Positions 6,996-14,298 of a stretch of DNA of 42,654 nt are shown piece after piece (the first letter of the stretch is position 1; the number at the start of each line of letters is the position of its first letter). This DNA is from Mesostigma viride (lineage: Eukaryota > Streptophyta > Mesostigmatophyceae > Mesostigmatales > Mesostigmataceae), in NCBI GenBank assembly GCA_009746045.1, contig RPFO01001591.1, forward strand, positions 1 through 42,654, in the 5' to 3' direction. A model generated the notes under the pieces. It had not been told where the DNA came from and searched no databases. It saw only the letters and a program-made list of their open reading frames with translations. A program made the position numbers and the translations under genes.

Positions 6996-9593
6996 GTGAG
7001 GGTGGTGTGTGAGCTGGGTATCAGGTACACGCCGACTAACGCCCTGGCATCTTGTGTGTGGGCTGTGCAGGGGGACGCCGCGGAGGCGCTTCCCAGGGGC
7101 CAGATTTCCGTCGGCGCCGTGGAGGCTGCAGACGCAGGATTCCGGGAAGCAGATGGGGAGTCCAGCGAGGGAGATCTGGTCGACATGGATATACCCGACG
7201 ATCCTGAGGTCCCAGAACCGGAAGTGGGGGCGAGGACGCAGATAGCTCGTGGAGAGCCTGCGGCCCGAAAGGGTGCAACGGGGGCCGAGGGCTCGAGAGA
7301 TGAGAGCGGACAGATGGGGCCCTCATCTGGGCGCGAGCGCCGGCAAGAAACATCGTCAAGGCCCGGAGCACCGGACACGCGTACGTTACAGCTGGTGAAG
7401 GAGCTGAACGAGGAGACGTTCAATCCCCGGGTGTTCTTGCGTGACTATGGTCGGGAGGGGGAAGCCCTGTTGGAACGACGACGTCGTCGCCGTAATCAGA
7501 TGCCGTCGGAACTCCGCGCTGACTCCATTATGGCGCGGGTCGGCCCTGTGCAGATGGAGACTTTCAGAGGGTTCGTGCGGCGCAACGCGAGGTTTCGGAT
7601 CGAGACCCGCACCGCTGCGCGCAACGGCGTGGTGGTCGGGACCGACTGGGAAACACATGAGCGGGAGTGCTCCTGTCACGCGTGCATGAACACGCTGGAA
7701 GCGGGTCTGGCATTCCCACGGCTCCTTCTCCTCCTACTCCCACCCCTGGTGCGGAAGCTGCTGGAACGCCATTTTCCTCGGTATCTTCCGCCGGAGGGGG
7801 CGCTACGGGGTGAAAAATGTCTGCGTGAGGGGCAGTATTCGTTACGGCAGGCCCTGGATCGCATCGTGGCCATGGATGATGAGGACCAGGACGATGGGAG
7901 TGAGGAGTATGACTCTGATTCCGACGACCTTCCTCCACGCCCTCATTCTCGTTCCCCTCCGCGGGATCCGCCCTCTCGGGGCTCCCAGGAGAGCGGCGCG
8001 AGAAACCGTCCTGTGCCTCGTTATGAGGCGCCACCGCCGGCGACGGGCTGGGGGCGACCTCCAGGGCGCGAGGCGCGGAGTCTTCCGAGGGCTACCGGAT
8101 GGGGCGGAGGCAGTCAAACCGCCCCTCGACGTGCTCCGGAGTGGCCGGCACGTCGTCGCTCGCCATCCCCGCCCTCCCGCTCGCGTTCCCGCTCAGACTC
8201 CGGGACCGAGGTACGCCCCGCTCGCCAAGCGTCACCACCCTCTCGTCGGCTTGAGGATCGGCAATGGGCGCGCACGTGGGGGTCCGCGGTGGAGCTGGAG
8301 CGGGAGCGAGAGAGTCGGCGACGGCGGACGGAGGAGACCGCGGTGGCTAGGGCAGAACGGCCGGCTAGAGAGGAGCCGTTTGATGAGGTTCCCTCTGGCA
8401 CCCCGATCGATGGGGGCCAAGAAGAGCCCACCTTCCATGTCTCCCTGGAGCCTCGGTCCCCAGCGGAAGAGGTTCCACCGGAGCCTAACTTCTTGGTCTC
8501 CCTAGAGCCACGTCCCCGGTCTGCCCAGGCCGGGTCGTCGATGTCACGTCCTGCGGAGGGACCCAGCAGACCCACCACCTCGGATCGACGCTCGCACCTT
8601 CCCGCGGAGGGACCGCGCTTACCTAACGTACGGATGGCCGCGGAAGGTCCCAACGTGACGGGAGTCATGGTGCCGGCGGAACCCGTGGTCACCATCGAGA
8701 CACTCGTGGCAGCGGTGCAGTCCGGGCAGGGTCTGATACAGCGTATGCTGGACCAGCTCGGGCGCCAGGGCGATCACTCAGTCGCCGCCTCAGTAGGCTA
8801 CGATGCGGCTTCCCGGGCAGCTTCACACGAGGAGTGGTCACTGGGGGATTTCATACGGACAATTCCGGGGAGGGCAGTAAGGCATGGTGGGCCGGGGCCT
8901 CGGACGGAAAAGTTGTGTGTGGTGTTCGAGGGACCTGTGATCTCGGTCCCTTCTGGCATGCACCTGCCCGCCCCTTTGGTTTTTCAAGCGGGTCCTTGGA
9001 GTGCGGTTGACCGTGGTGCCTACTGGGAACAACTAGAAATCGCCTTCTTCCCACAGGCTCCGCTGCCCTTACCGCAACCCGACGACCTTCGTTTTCCCCG
9101 GACGGTGGGCCACACGGTGCGGTTCGGTACCGAGGATTGGTGGGACTGGAGGTATCAGGTGGATGGAGTGGGGCACGTGGTTACGCCGCCCAAGGTGGCC
9201 CCGGCGGAAGGGCGTGCCTTCCTGGAACGGGTGGTGCCTGATATTGTAGGGGCACCAAGGGCGACAATCATTGAGGATCACGTGCGCACTGAGGTTTTCA
9301 TGATGGGGGTGAAGTTTGTTCGTGATCACCGCTGTGGGGTGGCAGATTGGTCGGCGCTGACCCTTCTCTTTACCCACCCCCAGTATCTTGCTGGGTTCCT
9401 GGCCATGTGGCCCCGGGGCACGTGGGTGGAACTGTCCAGGCTGGGTCGGCAGAAGACGTCCCCATATCAGATCGCCTTCGAAGTGGATTTATGCGCGCAT
9501 CCCGGGGCGATGATCTGTAATATGACCCCTGTGGGGCGACGGGCTCTCCTTGAGGCCCAGCAGCAGCGGCGGATCACTAGCGGCGGACGCTAG
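6996..9593 (+). CDS. Chromovirus ORF3, large protein of unknown function after pol
   Basis: An 865-codon frame lies between pol and the 3' LTR. It opens at a GTG; the first in-frame ATG is at 7186, and a possible splice acceptor (ctgtgcag) precedes 7069. Residues 1-130 are acidic and low in complexity. Residues about 130-300 hold arginine-rich segments, CHAC, and a leucine-rich helix (PRLLLLLLPPLVRKLL). Residues about 305-520 are rich in Arg, Ser and Pro (RSPSPPSRSRSRS). The C-terminal ~250 residues look globular and tryptophan rich (TEDWWDWRYQVDGVGHVV, DWSALTLLFTHPQYLAGF). I see no signal peptide, retroviral fusion peptide or clear transmembrane anchor, so it is not an envelope-like protein. 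No CCHC knuckle is present. A related C-terminus occurs at 10404-10931, just before the next element's polypurine tract, which suggests ORF3 is a conserved part of this element group. Confidence 0.75.
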   Translation: MRVVCELGIRYTPTNALASCVWAVQGDAAEALPRGQISVGAVEAADAGFREADGESSEGDLVDMDIPDDPEVPEPEVGARTQIARGEPAARKGATGAEGSRDESGQMGPSSGRERRQETSSRPGAPDTRTLQLVKELNEETFNPRVFLRDYGREGEALLERRRRRRNQMPSELRADSIMARVGPVQMETFRGFVRRNARFRIETRTAARNGVVVGTDWETHERECSCHACMNTLEAGLAFPRLLLLLLPPLVRKLLERHFPRYLPPEGALRGEKCLREGQYSLRQALDRIVAMDDEDQDDGSEEYDSDSDDLPPRPHSRSPPRDPPSRGSQESGARNRPVPRYEAPPPATGWGRPPGREARSLPRATGWGGGSQTAPRRAPEWPARRRSPSPPSRSRSRSDSGTEVRPARQASPPSRRLEDRQWARTWGSAVELERERESRRRRTEETAVARAERPAREEPFDEVPSGTPIDGGQEEPTFHVSLEPRSPAEEVPPEPNFLVSLEPRPRSAQAGSSMSRPAEGPSRPTTSDRRSHLPAEGPRLPNVRMAAEGPNVTGVMVPAEPVVTIETLVAAVQSGQGLIQRMLDQLGRQGDHSVAASVGYDAASRAASHEEWSLGDFIRTIPGRAVRHGGPGPRTEKLCVVFEGPVISVPSGMHLPAPLVFQAGPWSAVDRGAYWEQLEIAFFPQAPLPLPQPDDLRFPRTVGHTVRFGTEDWWDWRYQVDGVGHVVTPPKVAPAEGRAFLERVVPDIVGAPRATIIEDHVRTEVFMMGVKFVRDHRCGVADWSALTLLFTHPQYLAGFLAMWPRGTWVELSRLGRQKTSPYQIAFEVDLCAHPGAMICNMTPVGRRALLEAQQQRRITSGGR

Positions 9594-9800
9594 AGTAGAT
9601 AGTTCAGTTTTTGGGATGGATAGCGGAATCCACCCCCCAGAGTTCCGGCTACTACGTCAGGGTTGGGCTTGTGTATCAACCTCTAGAGGAACTGGTATTA
9701 CTGACCTGCGGGTGAACCGAGGTCGGGACATAGTACTCTTATAGTAGTCTTGTTTGCTTCTCTATCCTATCTTTGTACGGTAGGGACTACCGACCCCCGT
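9594..9800 (+). other. Noncoding tail between ORF3 and polypurine tract
   Basis: About 200 bp of 3' internal sequence ends in CCCCCGT and runs into the polypurine tract. No gene is seen. Confidence 0.6.
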
Positions 9801-9812
9801 GGGGGGGAGGAG
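9801..9812 (+). other. Polypurine tract of element 1
   Basis: GGGGGGGAGGAG directly precedes the LTR start TGTTACG. This is the expected plus-strand priming site. Copy 2 has one extra G (24472-24484). Confidence 0.85.
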
Positions 9813-10396
9813 TGTTACGTCCCGGCCCTTTTGGTCGGACGTAACAATGGAATAAATTACTAAGGCCTTGTGGCCGTTGTACTGAGTTGTATGGATATTG
9901 GCTATTGTACGAATTGGACTAGTTATTTTGGGTCCTAGGTTGACCTTTTAGGGGCCGGTGCAGTGGCGCCGCGCCAGTTCTGGGTCTGACGATGGTTCTA
10001 GACGTGGATCCTATAGTTGGGGGTTGATGTCGGCCCGGATCCTACGTGGAATGTGTGAACCGGATTGGCTAGTCGGAATTGGTGTGTATCTGCGCCGCAA
10101 CCCACCTAGGTGAAATTGGTCCGAGGACGAGAGTCTCGTCCTCTTGGTTTGATGAATGATAAGTGCGAATACGCCTACACATTGAGCCCGGGGCAATTAT
10201 CCATTTGTACTTGGTGTTGCTAGCCATTATAAGTGTGTACTAATTAGCTTGGCATCAAGCCGTGATGCCAGATATCTCACGACTCACGTCGTGAAGCGCA
10301 ACCTACTTTAGGCTACCTTGAATTATTCCTAATTCCGGCAAGAAGGGTCTTTCGCTACGTAGCTCAGGCTAGGTGTGTCTGGGCTGGGACGTAACA
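9813..10396 (+). repeat. 3' LTR of element 1 (584 bp)
   Basis: It starts TGTTACGTCCCGGCCC and ends GGGCTGGGACGTAACA, an inverted repeat matching at 15 of 16 positions with TG...CA termini. The terminal sequence recurs a third time as GGACGTAACA at 9837-9846, so the LTR start can fold into a hairpin with 10-bp arms. AATAAA is present at about 9851. The 5-bp sequence after it is GCTAC; the matching upstream duplication is missing because the element is truncated. Confidence 0.88.
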
Positions 10397-10403
10397 GCTA
10401 CGT

Positions 10404-10931
10404 ATGGCGCGGTTCTCTTGCAGCCCCTCCTGGAGTGGGATGCCCGCCGCCCAGCACCCCTCCCGGGCCAGGGCCTGGACTCCCGCGGCCATCCTCCCCC
10501 TCGGGCTAGCGACTATCTCGAGACGTTCGGGTCGCGACAGTGCGCTCGGCGGTACGTGGCGCTCACGTGAGGTTCGGCACATCAGGTTGTGGCCGGCTAA
10601 TGTGGAGCCTCTGCTAGATCTGTTCTTCCCGAAGGGCTTGCGTCATCGGATCCGGTACCATCGCCTACTCCTGCGGGCTCTCTGTTTGATCGCGGTAGAG
10701 CCTTTCCTACGCCTCTTTGCCTGTGGCTTCCTGGACTGGGCCCGTGGCCAGGTGGTCCTTACGCAGCATAGGTATTACTGGGCCTTTCTGGGCCTTTTTC
10801 CTGATGGCGTGTGGGCCGATGTTTTCCTCACTGTAGATAGGCATGATAATGCGGACGACGTGGCCCACTACCATGCGTATCTGGAGGTTCTGCTGGCCTC
10901 GCGTGGCACTTACCAGACGGATGGCAACTAG
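10404..10931 (+). pseudogene. ORF3-like C-terminal fragment of element 2
   Basis: A 175-codon frame starts at ATG 10404. Its last ~120 residues (HIRLWPANVEPLLDLFFPK through to AYLEVLLASRGTYQ) parallel the C-terminus of the 865-residue ORF3: CG-x2-DW, then FLGLFPDGVW against FLAMWPRGTW, at similar spacing. An extra 4 bp near 10554 relative to copy 2 changes which upstream frame joins it: here an ATG frame (MARFSCSPSW), there the frame opening with the LTR end. The N-terminal part is interrupted by element 1, so this is a remnant. Confidence 0.6.
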
Positions 10932-11109
10932 ATAGAGGGCCTTAGGCCCGACCTGAGGGTGTTGTCCCTCCGGTATATAGAGTCGCCCTCATATTCTGGC
11001 CAGTTGATTGGTCGTTCTTGGTCCGTGGTGCTGACTTTGTTCACTCTGTGTGTCCTGCCCAGTGCCGTCCCTCCCGGCAAGGCCTCTGTGCCAGGCAGTT
11101 AGGGGATCC

Positions 11110-11185
11110 AGTTAAGTAATGCAATACGCATTACTTTTGCATACTTGCAAGTATGCAAAAGTAATGCGTATTGCATTACTTAACT
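11110..11185. repeat. Left 76-bp perfect palindrome
   Basis: Arms 11110-11147 and 11148-11185 are exact reverse complements with no spacer (centre CTTG/CAAG). Each arm contains a smaller hairpin AAGTAATGC-AATAC-GCATTACTT, so a single strand could fold as three stem-loops on a short base stem or as one long hairpin. Confidence 0.97.
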
Positions 11186-11490
11186 AAGATTGGCGTTCGC
11201 TCCTGGGGTACCGGGTTCGAATCCTCTCGGAGGCACGGAAATATTTGCGGCGGGTAGGCCTGGGAGGCCGAGTCGAAATATTTGTGGATTTCTATGTTTG
11301 GCGGAGGCCGGGTAGGCCAAGTCGAAATAGGAATTACTTAACTAAGATTGGCGTTCGCTCCTGGGGTACCGGGTTCGAATCCTCTCGGAGGCACGGAAAT
11401 ATTTGCGGCAGGTAGGCCTGGGAGGCCGAGTCGAAATATTTGTGGATTTCTATGTTTGGCGGAGGCCGGGTAGGCCAAGTCGAAATAGGG
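11175..11490. repeat. 158-bp tandem duplication inside the palindromic element
   Basis: Units 11175-11332 and 11333-11490 each begin ATTACTTAACTAAGATTGGCG. The first 11 nt are the right end of the palindrome, so the second unit carries a relic of a palindrome edge. Each unit has GGGTTCGAATCC and two GAGGCCGxGT...AGTCGAAATA subrepeats. Confidence 0.9.
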
Positions 11491-11593
11491 ATTACGGCGG
11501 GAGGCTGGGAATAGCCGAGTCGTAATTAATCGAGTCACCTCGGTAACGAGCGGTGTGTGCGGAACGCCGGATTTCCCCACGCGGCCCAATTTT

Positions 11594-11669
11594 AGTTAAG
11601 TAATGCAATACGCATTACTTTTGCATACTTGCAAGTATGCAAAAGTAATGCGTATTGCATTACTTAACT
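11594..11669. repeat. Right 76-bp perfect palindrome
   Basis: Base-for-base identical to 11110-11185 and followed by GATCC. Confidence 0.97.
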
Positions 11670-11853
11670 GATCCTCCCACCAGGCTTGGTGCTGGTTAAC
11701 CCTACACCACTCGGGGTGGAACCGAGTTGACTTGTTGGTGCTTTGTATCTTGGATGGCCTGTCGATTGTGTTGGTGTGTGCTGGGTGCATTAGGTTCTTC
11801 CTACTCCTTTTTGTTTCCTCCCTGTGCGTAGGGAGAGGGCTCCCTACCTTTGT

Positions 11854-11863
11854 GGGGGGGAGG
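11854..11863 (+). other. Polypurine tract of element 2
   Basis: GGGGGGGAGG directly precedes the second TGTTACG LTR start, as in element 1. Confidence 0.75.
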
Positions 11864-12408
11864 TGTTACGTCGCGTAACAATTCGTTGTAGTTACGGACG
11901 TAAATTAGGTCTTTTGCCTCGGTCGTTCCTAGGTTTACGTGTAGTTCGTACTGGGACACTGTTGTCCTCGTAACAGTACTGTGGTGCATTGGATGCTTTT
12001 GGGCGTCGCGCCGCGTACTTTATTAGTGGTCCTTATCCTTTGGGTAGAATGTAGTGGACCAGCGTGCATCTGTAGGCGAGGGCCATGTCGGCCCGAGCAT
12101 GCTGGACCGTTAGTGATCATTTATGCACGTTCTACCCCTCGTGTTGGTACTCGGCGTGTGTTAAATGAATTAACACATATTAGCTTGGGTCACGGCAGTG
12201 TAGTTGTGTTTCCTTCCTCTATTCCTGGAGTAAACGGGTTTGTGTAAATGGCTTATGGCGTATTATAGTAGCACATACGTAAATGCATTGAGATCTGGAT
12301 CGTCTCGTTCGTCTTTCGCTAGGGGATTAACTAGAGGTGGCCTGGCTAGTTTAGGTAGCGTTAGGCCGAGTAGAGGTAGAGGTGATGGTAGAAGTTTAGG
12401 ACGTAAAA
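11864..12408 (+). repeat. 3' LTR of element 2 (about 545 bp)
   Basis: The start TGTTACGTCGCGTAACA is itself a 7-bp-arm palindrome. The proposed end GGACGTAAAA (12399-12408) matches the expected GGACGTAACA except one base. LINE sequence follows directly. The 3' boundary is inferred from that imperfect inverted repeat and from the LINE junction. Confidence 0.65.
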
Positions 12409-12985
12409 CGCACCTCCTCCATCAACCGGCGCGCGGCAAACACAGCCATGACAGTGTGACGACCACGACGGAAACCCATCTGAGACTCACCCAGGTGTGG
12501 GTCCAGCGCGGCGCGGAGCCTGTGCAGCATCATGCGTGTTAGGGATATTATATCCACCTGGCCACAATATATCCCAGCCTGATTTCTATCTTGTTGGATT
12601 TATTCCATATGGACTGGGAATTTGATAGCTATGATAAGCTAGATGAATCGGGCTCAATGAGCTGACTGATCAATATTCATGTGCCATAGTCCTATACTTG
12701 GACATGGATGACTTGTAACCTGAGTCAGCCTAGTAGCATCACGTATTTGATTGACAAGTGGTGCTATGGCCTAGTGGACAAGTGTTTGGTCCATGAGCTG
12801 ACAAATGTTGGAAGCTCATGATGACACATGTTATGACTTACATGATGACAAGTGGGTAGACTCATTGTATGACACTTGTCACTCCAAGGAGAAGAGATGT
12901 GTCACTTTATTAATCATGTTATGTGGCACATTATTATGTAGACACTTGGCATCTAGCTATTATGCCAGCTCATTGGATCATGTCT

Positions 12986-13076
12986 AGAATGTTCTAGGAA
13001 TGTTCTAAGAATATGCCAGGAATATTCCTGGAATATACTGAGAATATGCTGGGAATATGCTAGGAATATGCTAGGA
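12986..13076 (+). promoter_or_regulatory. Eight-unit 11-bp array in the solo LTR U3
   Basis: Eight consecutive 11-bp units follow (A/G)GAAT(A/G)T(T/G/A)C(C/T)N (for example AGAATGTTCTA, GGAATATGCTA). It lies about 60 bp upstream of the TATA box, the usual place of LTR enhancer repeats. GAA/TTC spacing alternates 2 and 3 nt, so it is not a canonical heat-shock element. Confidence 0.7.
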
Positions 13077-13097
13077 TGTTTCTACAAGCTTCTGTGA

Positions 13098-13117
13098 TGA
13101 TGTCATTGCTGATGTCA
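13098..13117 (+). promoter_or_regulatory. Paired TGATGTCA sites
   Basis: TGATGTCA occurs at 13098-13105 and 13110-13117, 12 bp apart. It resembles bZIP/CRE half-palindromes and sits between the 11-bp array and the TATA box. Function is inferred from position only. Confidence 0.45.
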
Positions 13118-13136
13118 TCCTTCCTAGCCTGAAAGG

Positions 13137-13143
13137 TATAAAA
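13137..13143 (+). promoter_or_regulatory. TATA box of the solo LTR
   Basis: TATAAAA lies downstream of the U3 repeats and about 105 bp upstream of AATAAA. Confidence 0.7.
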
Positions 13144-13243
13144 GGAAACTGCCCCCTAAGGGCAGGAACCTCTATTGAACCTCTATTCCACCTCTCTTGA
13201 ACCTCCATTGAACCTCCATTCAACCTATATTCCTAACCTCTGA

Positions 13244-13249
13244 AATAAA
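13244..13249 (+). terminator. Polyadenylation signal of the solo LTR
   Basis: AATAAA is followed by a T-rich stretch (CTCTTTTTCTGG), consistent with the R-region cleavage signal. Confidence 0.6.
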
Positions 13250-13553
13250 ACTCTTTTTCTGGTCTCTGTTCCATTGTCTTCAAGCTCAGTCTTTCATCGC
13301 CTGCAAGGTGCAAGGGTAACAAGGCCAAGCACAAGGCATTGTGTAAAACCCATTAGTTTCCTCTACCTTTTCCAACAATGCGCATAGAGGAGGCAGACAC
13401 CCCGGTAGTTACCGGGGTCAGCAGCAGAGGAGGCCTTCTTGTACAGCATGACGCGGATGGCCGTCTGCCACTCAGCAGGCGGAGGCTCGTCAGAGAGCAG
13501 GACACGGACGTTGCAGAACACGGAATGGATGGTGTAAGCTATCTAGGTCCTAG

Positions 13554-14298
13554 TTACAGGGGCGTGGGCACCGCGGCCCGAATCGCTATGGATGCCTGAT
13601 ACGCGGTCACACGCGGAGCCCCCACAGACTTTGGGGTGGTCTCCTTCATCACTACTTGCCATCTATCCTTGCGCACCATCTTCCTCCATATTACAGACAA
13701 ACCAGGAGGCTGCCCGGGTGTGAGCCCGTCACGTCTAGTGTAGCACATGTCCATGCCGAGTCTATCACGAAAAGTCCACGGGTGGCAGCCCTGCCGTGCA
13801 CGGCCTGGGGCATGCCAGGTGAGGACATATCGCCCAGGCTGGGCGGGCTTGGTGCCAGCTAGTCTATCTGATGTATCTATCTGATCTGTGCGGGCCAGAT
13901 GCCCGGCTAGGCCCAGGCGCCTGTGCCTAATGATGTGGGAAACATAGGGCAAATCAGCGTACAAATCCTCATTACTAATGTGCAAACCAAAGGGGATGTT
14001 AAGGGCCTTGCGCAGCATCTCAGTGGTGACGGCGCCGTCGAGTCGTTGCTCCAGCTCGATCCTGCGTCAGTGTCCAGGTCTCGGCGCCGTAGGTCAGGAT
14101 CGTCAGAATGACGACCTTGAAGAGGTCACGCTTGACGATCCGGGGTAGGGAGTTGTGAGAGAGTAATGCCGAAGAACGCCATGGCTCTTGCAGGAATGTT
14201 GCCTTTATTACATAAAGAGAACACAGACCTAAGTCACGTCGATTCCAAGACTGCACGCAGCACAGACGACAAGGTCGCAGCGCCAAGAGAACGTGCAC
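13554..14298 (-). pseudogene. LINE Pol C-terminal fragment
   Basis: Two overlapping minus-strand frames (14298-14020 and 14018-13554) form one region with a frameshift near 14060. The first has LFKVVILTILTYGAETWTLT, the conserved block after the RT palm in many LINE proteins. The second continues RLDGAVTTEMLRKALNI, LYADLPYVSHIIRHRRL and GLAGHLARTD, the typical C-terminal region. On the minus strand it lies upstream of the RT N-terminal block, the reverse of a normal LINE order. The two pieces are therefore separate copies or rearranged. Confidence 0.8.

Larger units (their letters stand above)
5340..10396 (+). mobile_element. 5'-truncated Ty3/gypsy chromovirus (element 1)
   Basis: Coding order is integrase with chromodomain, a large extra ORF, a polypurine tract and a 3' LTR. 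Gag, protease, RT and RNase H are missing, and no 5' LTR is in the window. The left edge is uncertain (about 5260-5345); minus-strand gene sequence lies immediately to the left. The right edge is firm: the LTR ends ACGTAACA at 10396. To the right the sequence changes to a related element's ORF3 fragment, so element 1 inserted into element 2. Confidence 0.85.
11110..11669. mobile_element. 560-bp element with palindromic terminal repeats
   Basis: Both ends are identical 76-bp sequences that are each perfect palindromes, so the element has terminal direct and terminal inverted repeats at once. It is flanked by GATCC at 11105-11109 and 11670-11674, a 5-bp target-site duplication. It starts AGTTAAG and ends CTTAACT. 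The interior is a 158-bp tandem duplication followed by about 100 bp of related sequence; each unit has a tRNA-like GGTTCGAATCC (box B/T-loop consensus). No coding capacity is seen, so it would be non-autonomous. Confidence 0.8.
10397..12408 (+). mobile_element. Remnant of second, related LTR element (element 2)
   Basis: Only the 3' end remains: an ORF3-like C-terminus, a noncoding segment interrupted by the palindrome-ended insertion (11110-11669), a polypurine tract and a 3' LTR. Its LTR starts with the same TGTTACGTC as element 1. Element 1 is inserted in its ORF3 region, so element 2 is older. Its right end abuts LINE sequence. Confidence 0.75.
12537..13377 (+). mobile_element. 841-bp solo LTR with ATGCG target-site duplication
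   Basis: It starts TGTTAGGGATAT and ends TTTTCCAACA, flanked by ATGCG at 12532-12536 and 13378-13382, inside the LINE RT. No internal retroelement sequence remains, so it is a solo LTR left by recombination. TATA box and polyadenylation signal lie in U3-R order on the plus strand, fixing its orientation. A pyrimidine-rich repeat (GAACCTC(T/C)ATT) at about 13167-13240 lies after the TATA box. It is unrelated to the TGTTACGTC LTRs. Confidence 0.88.
12409..13535 (-). pseudogene. LINE reverse-transcriptase fragment, split by a solo LTR
   Basis: Two minus-strand pieces flank the solo LTR. The 5' piece (13535-13383) reads PPAEWQTAIRVMLYKKASS and DPGNYRGVCLL, the conserved N-terminal non-LTR RT block. 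The 3' piece (12536-12409) reads LHRLRAALDPHLGES, QMGFRRGRHTVMAVF and AARRLMEEVR, the following RT block. They are a few residues short and out of frame with each other, so the copy was already decayed. Lower coordinates are cut by the LTR of element 2. The YADD block is absent. Confidence 0.82.

Noticed and set aside
8114-8695. 193-codon minus-strand frame opposite ORF3
   Set aside because: Its Arg/Ser/Glu composition mirrors the Arg/Ser/Pro region on the other strand; it is a shadow of GC-rich coding sequence.
6996-9593. Envelope glycoprotein for ORF3
   Set aside because: No signal peptide, fusion peptide or anchor segment; the leucine run near residue 245 is short and lies in the middle of the protein.
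11199-11395. Complete tRNA genes in the palindromic element
   Set aside because: Only a T-loop-like sequence is present; the T stem pairs poorly and no D arm, anticodon arm or acceptor stem could be drawn.
12986-13076. Canonical heat-shock element
   Set aside because: GAA to TTC spacing is 2 nt, but TTC to GAA is 3 nt, so the required 5-bp periodicity is broken.
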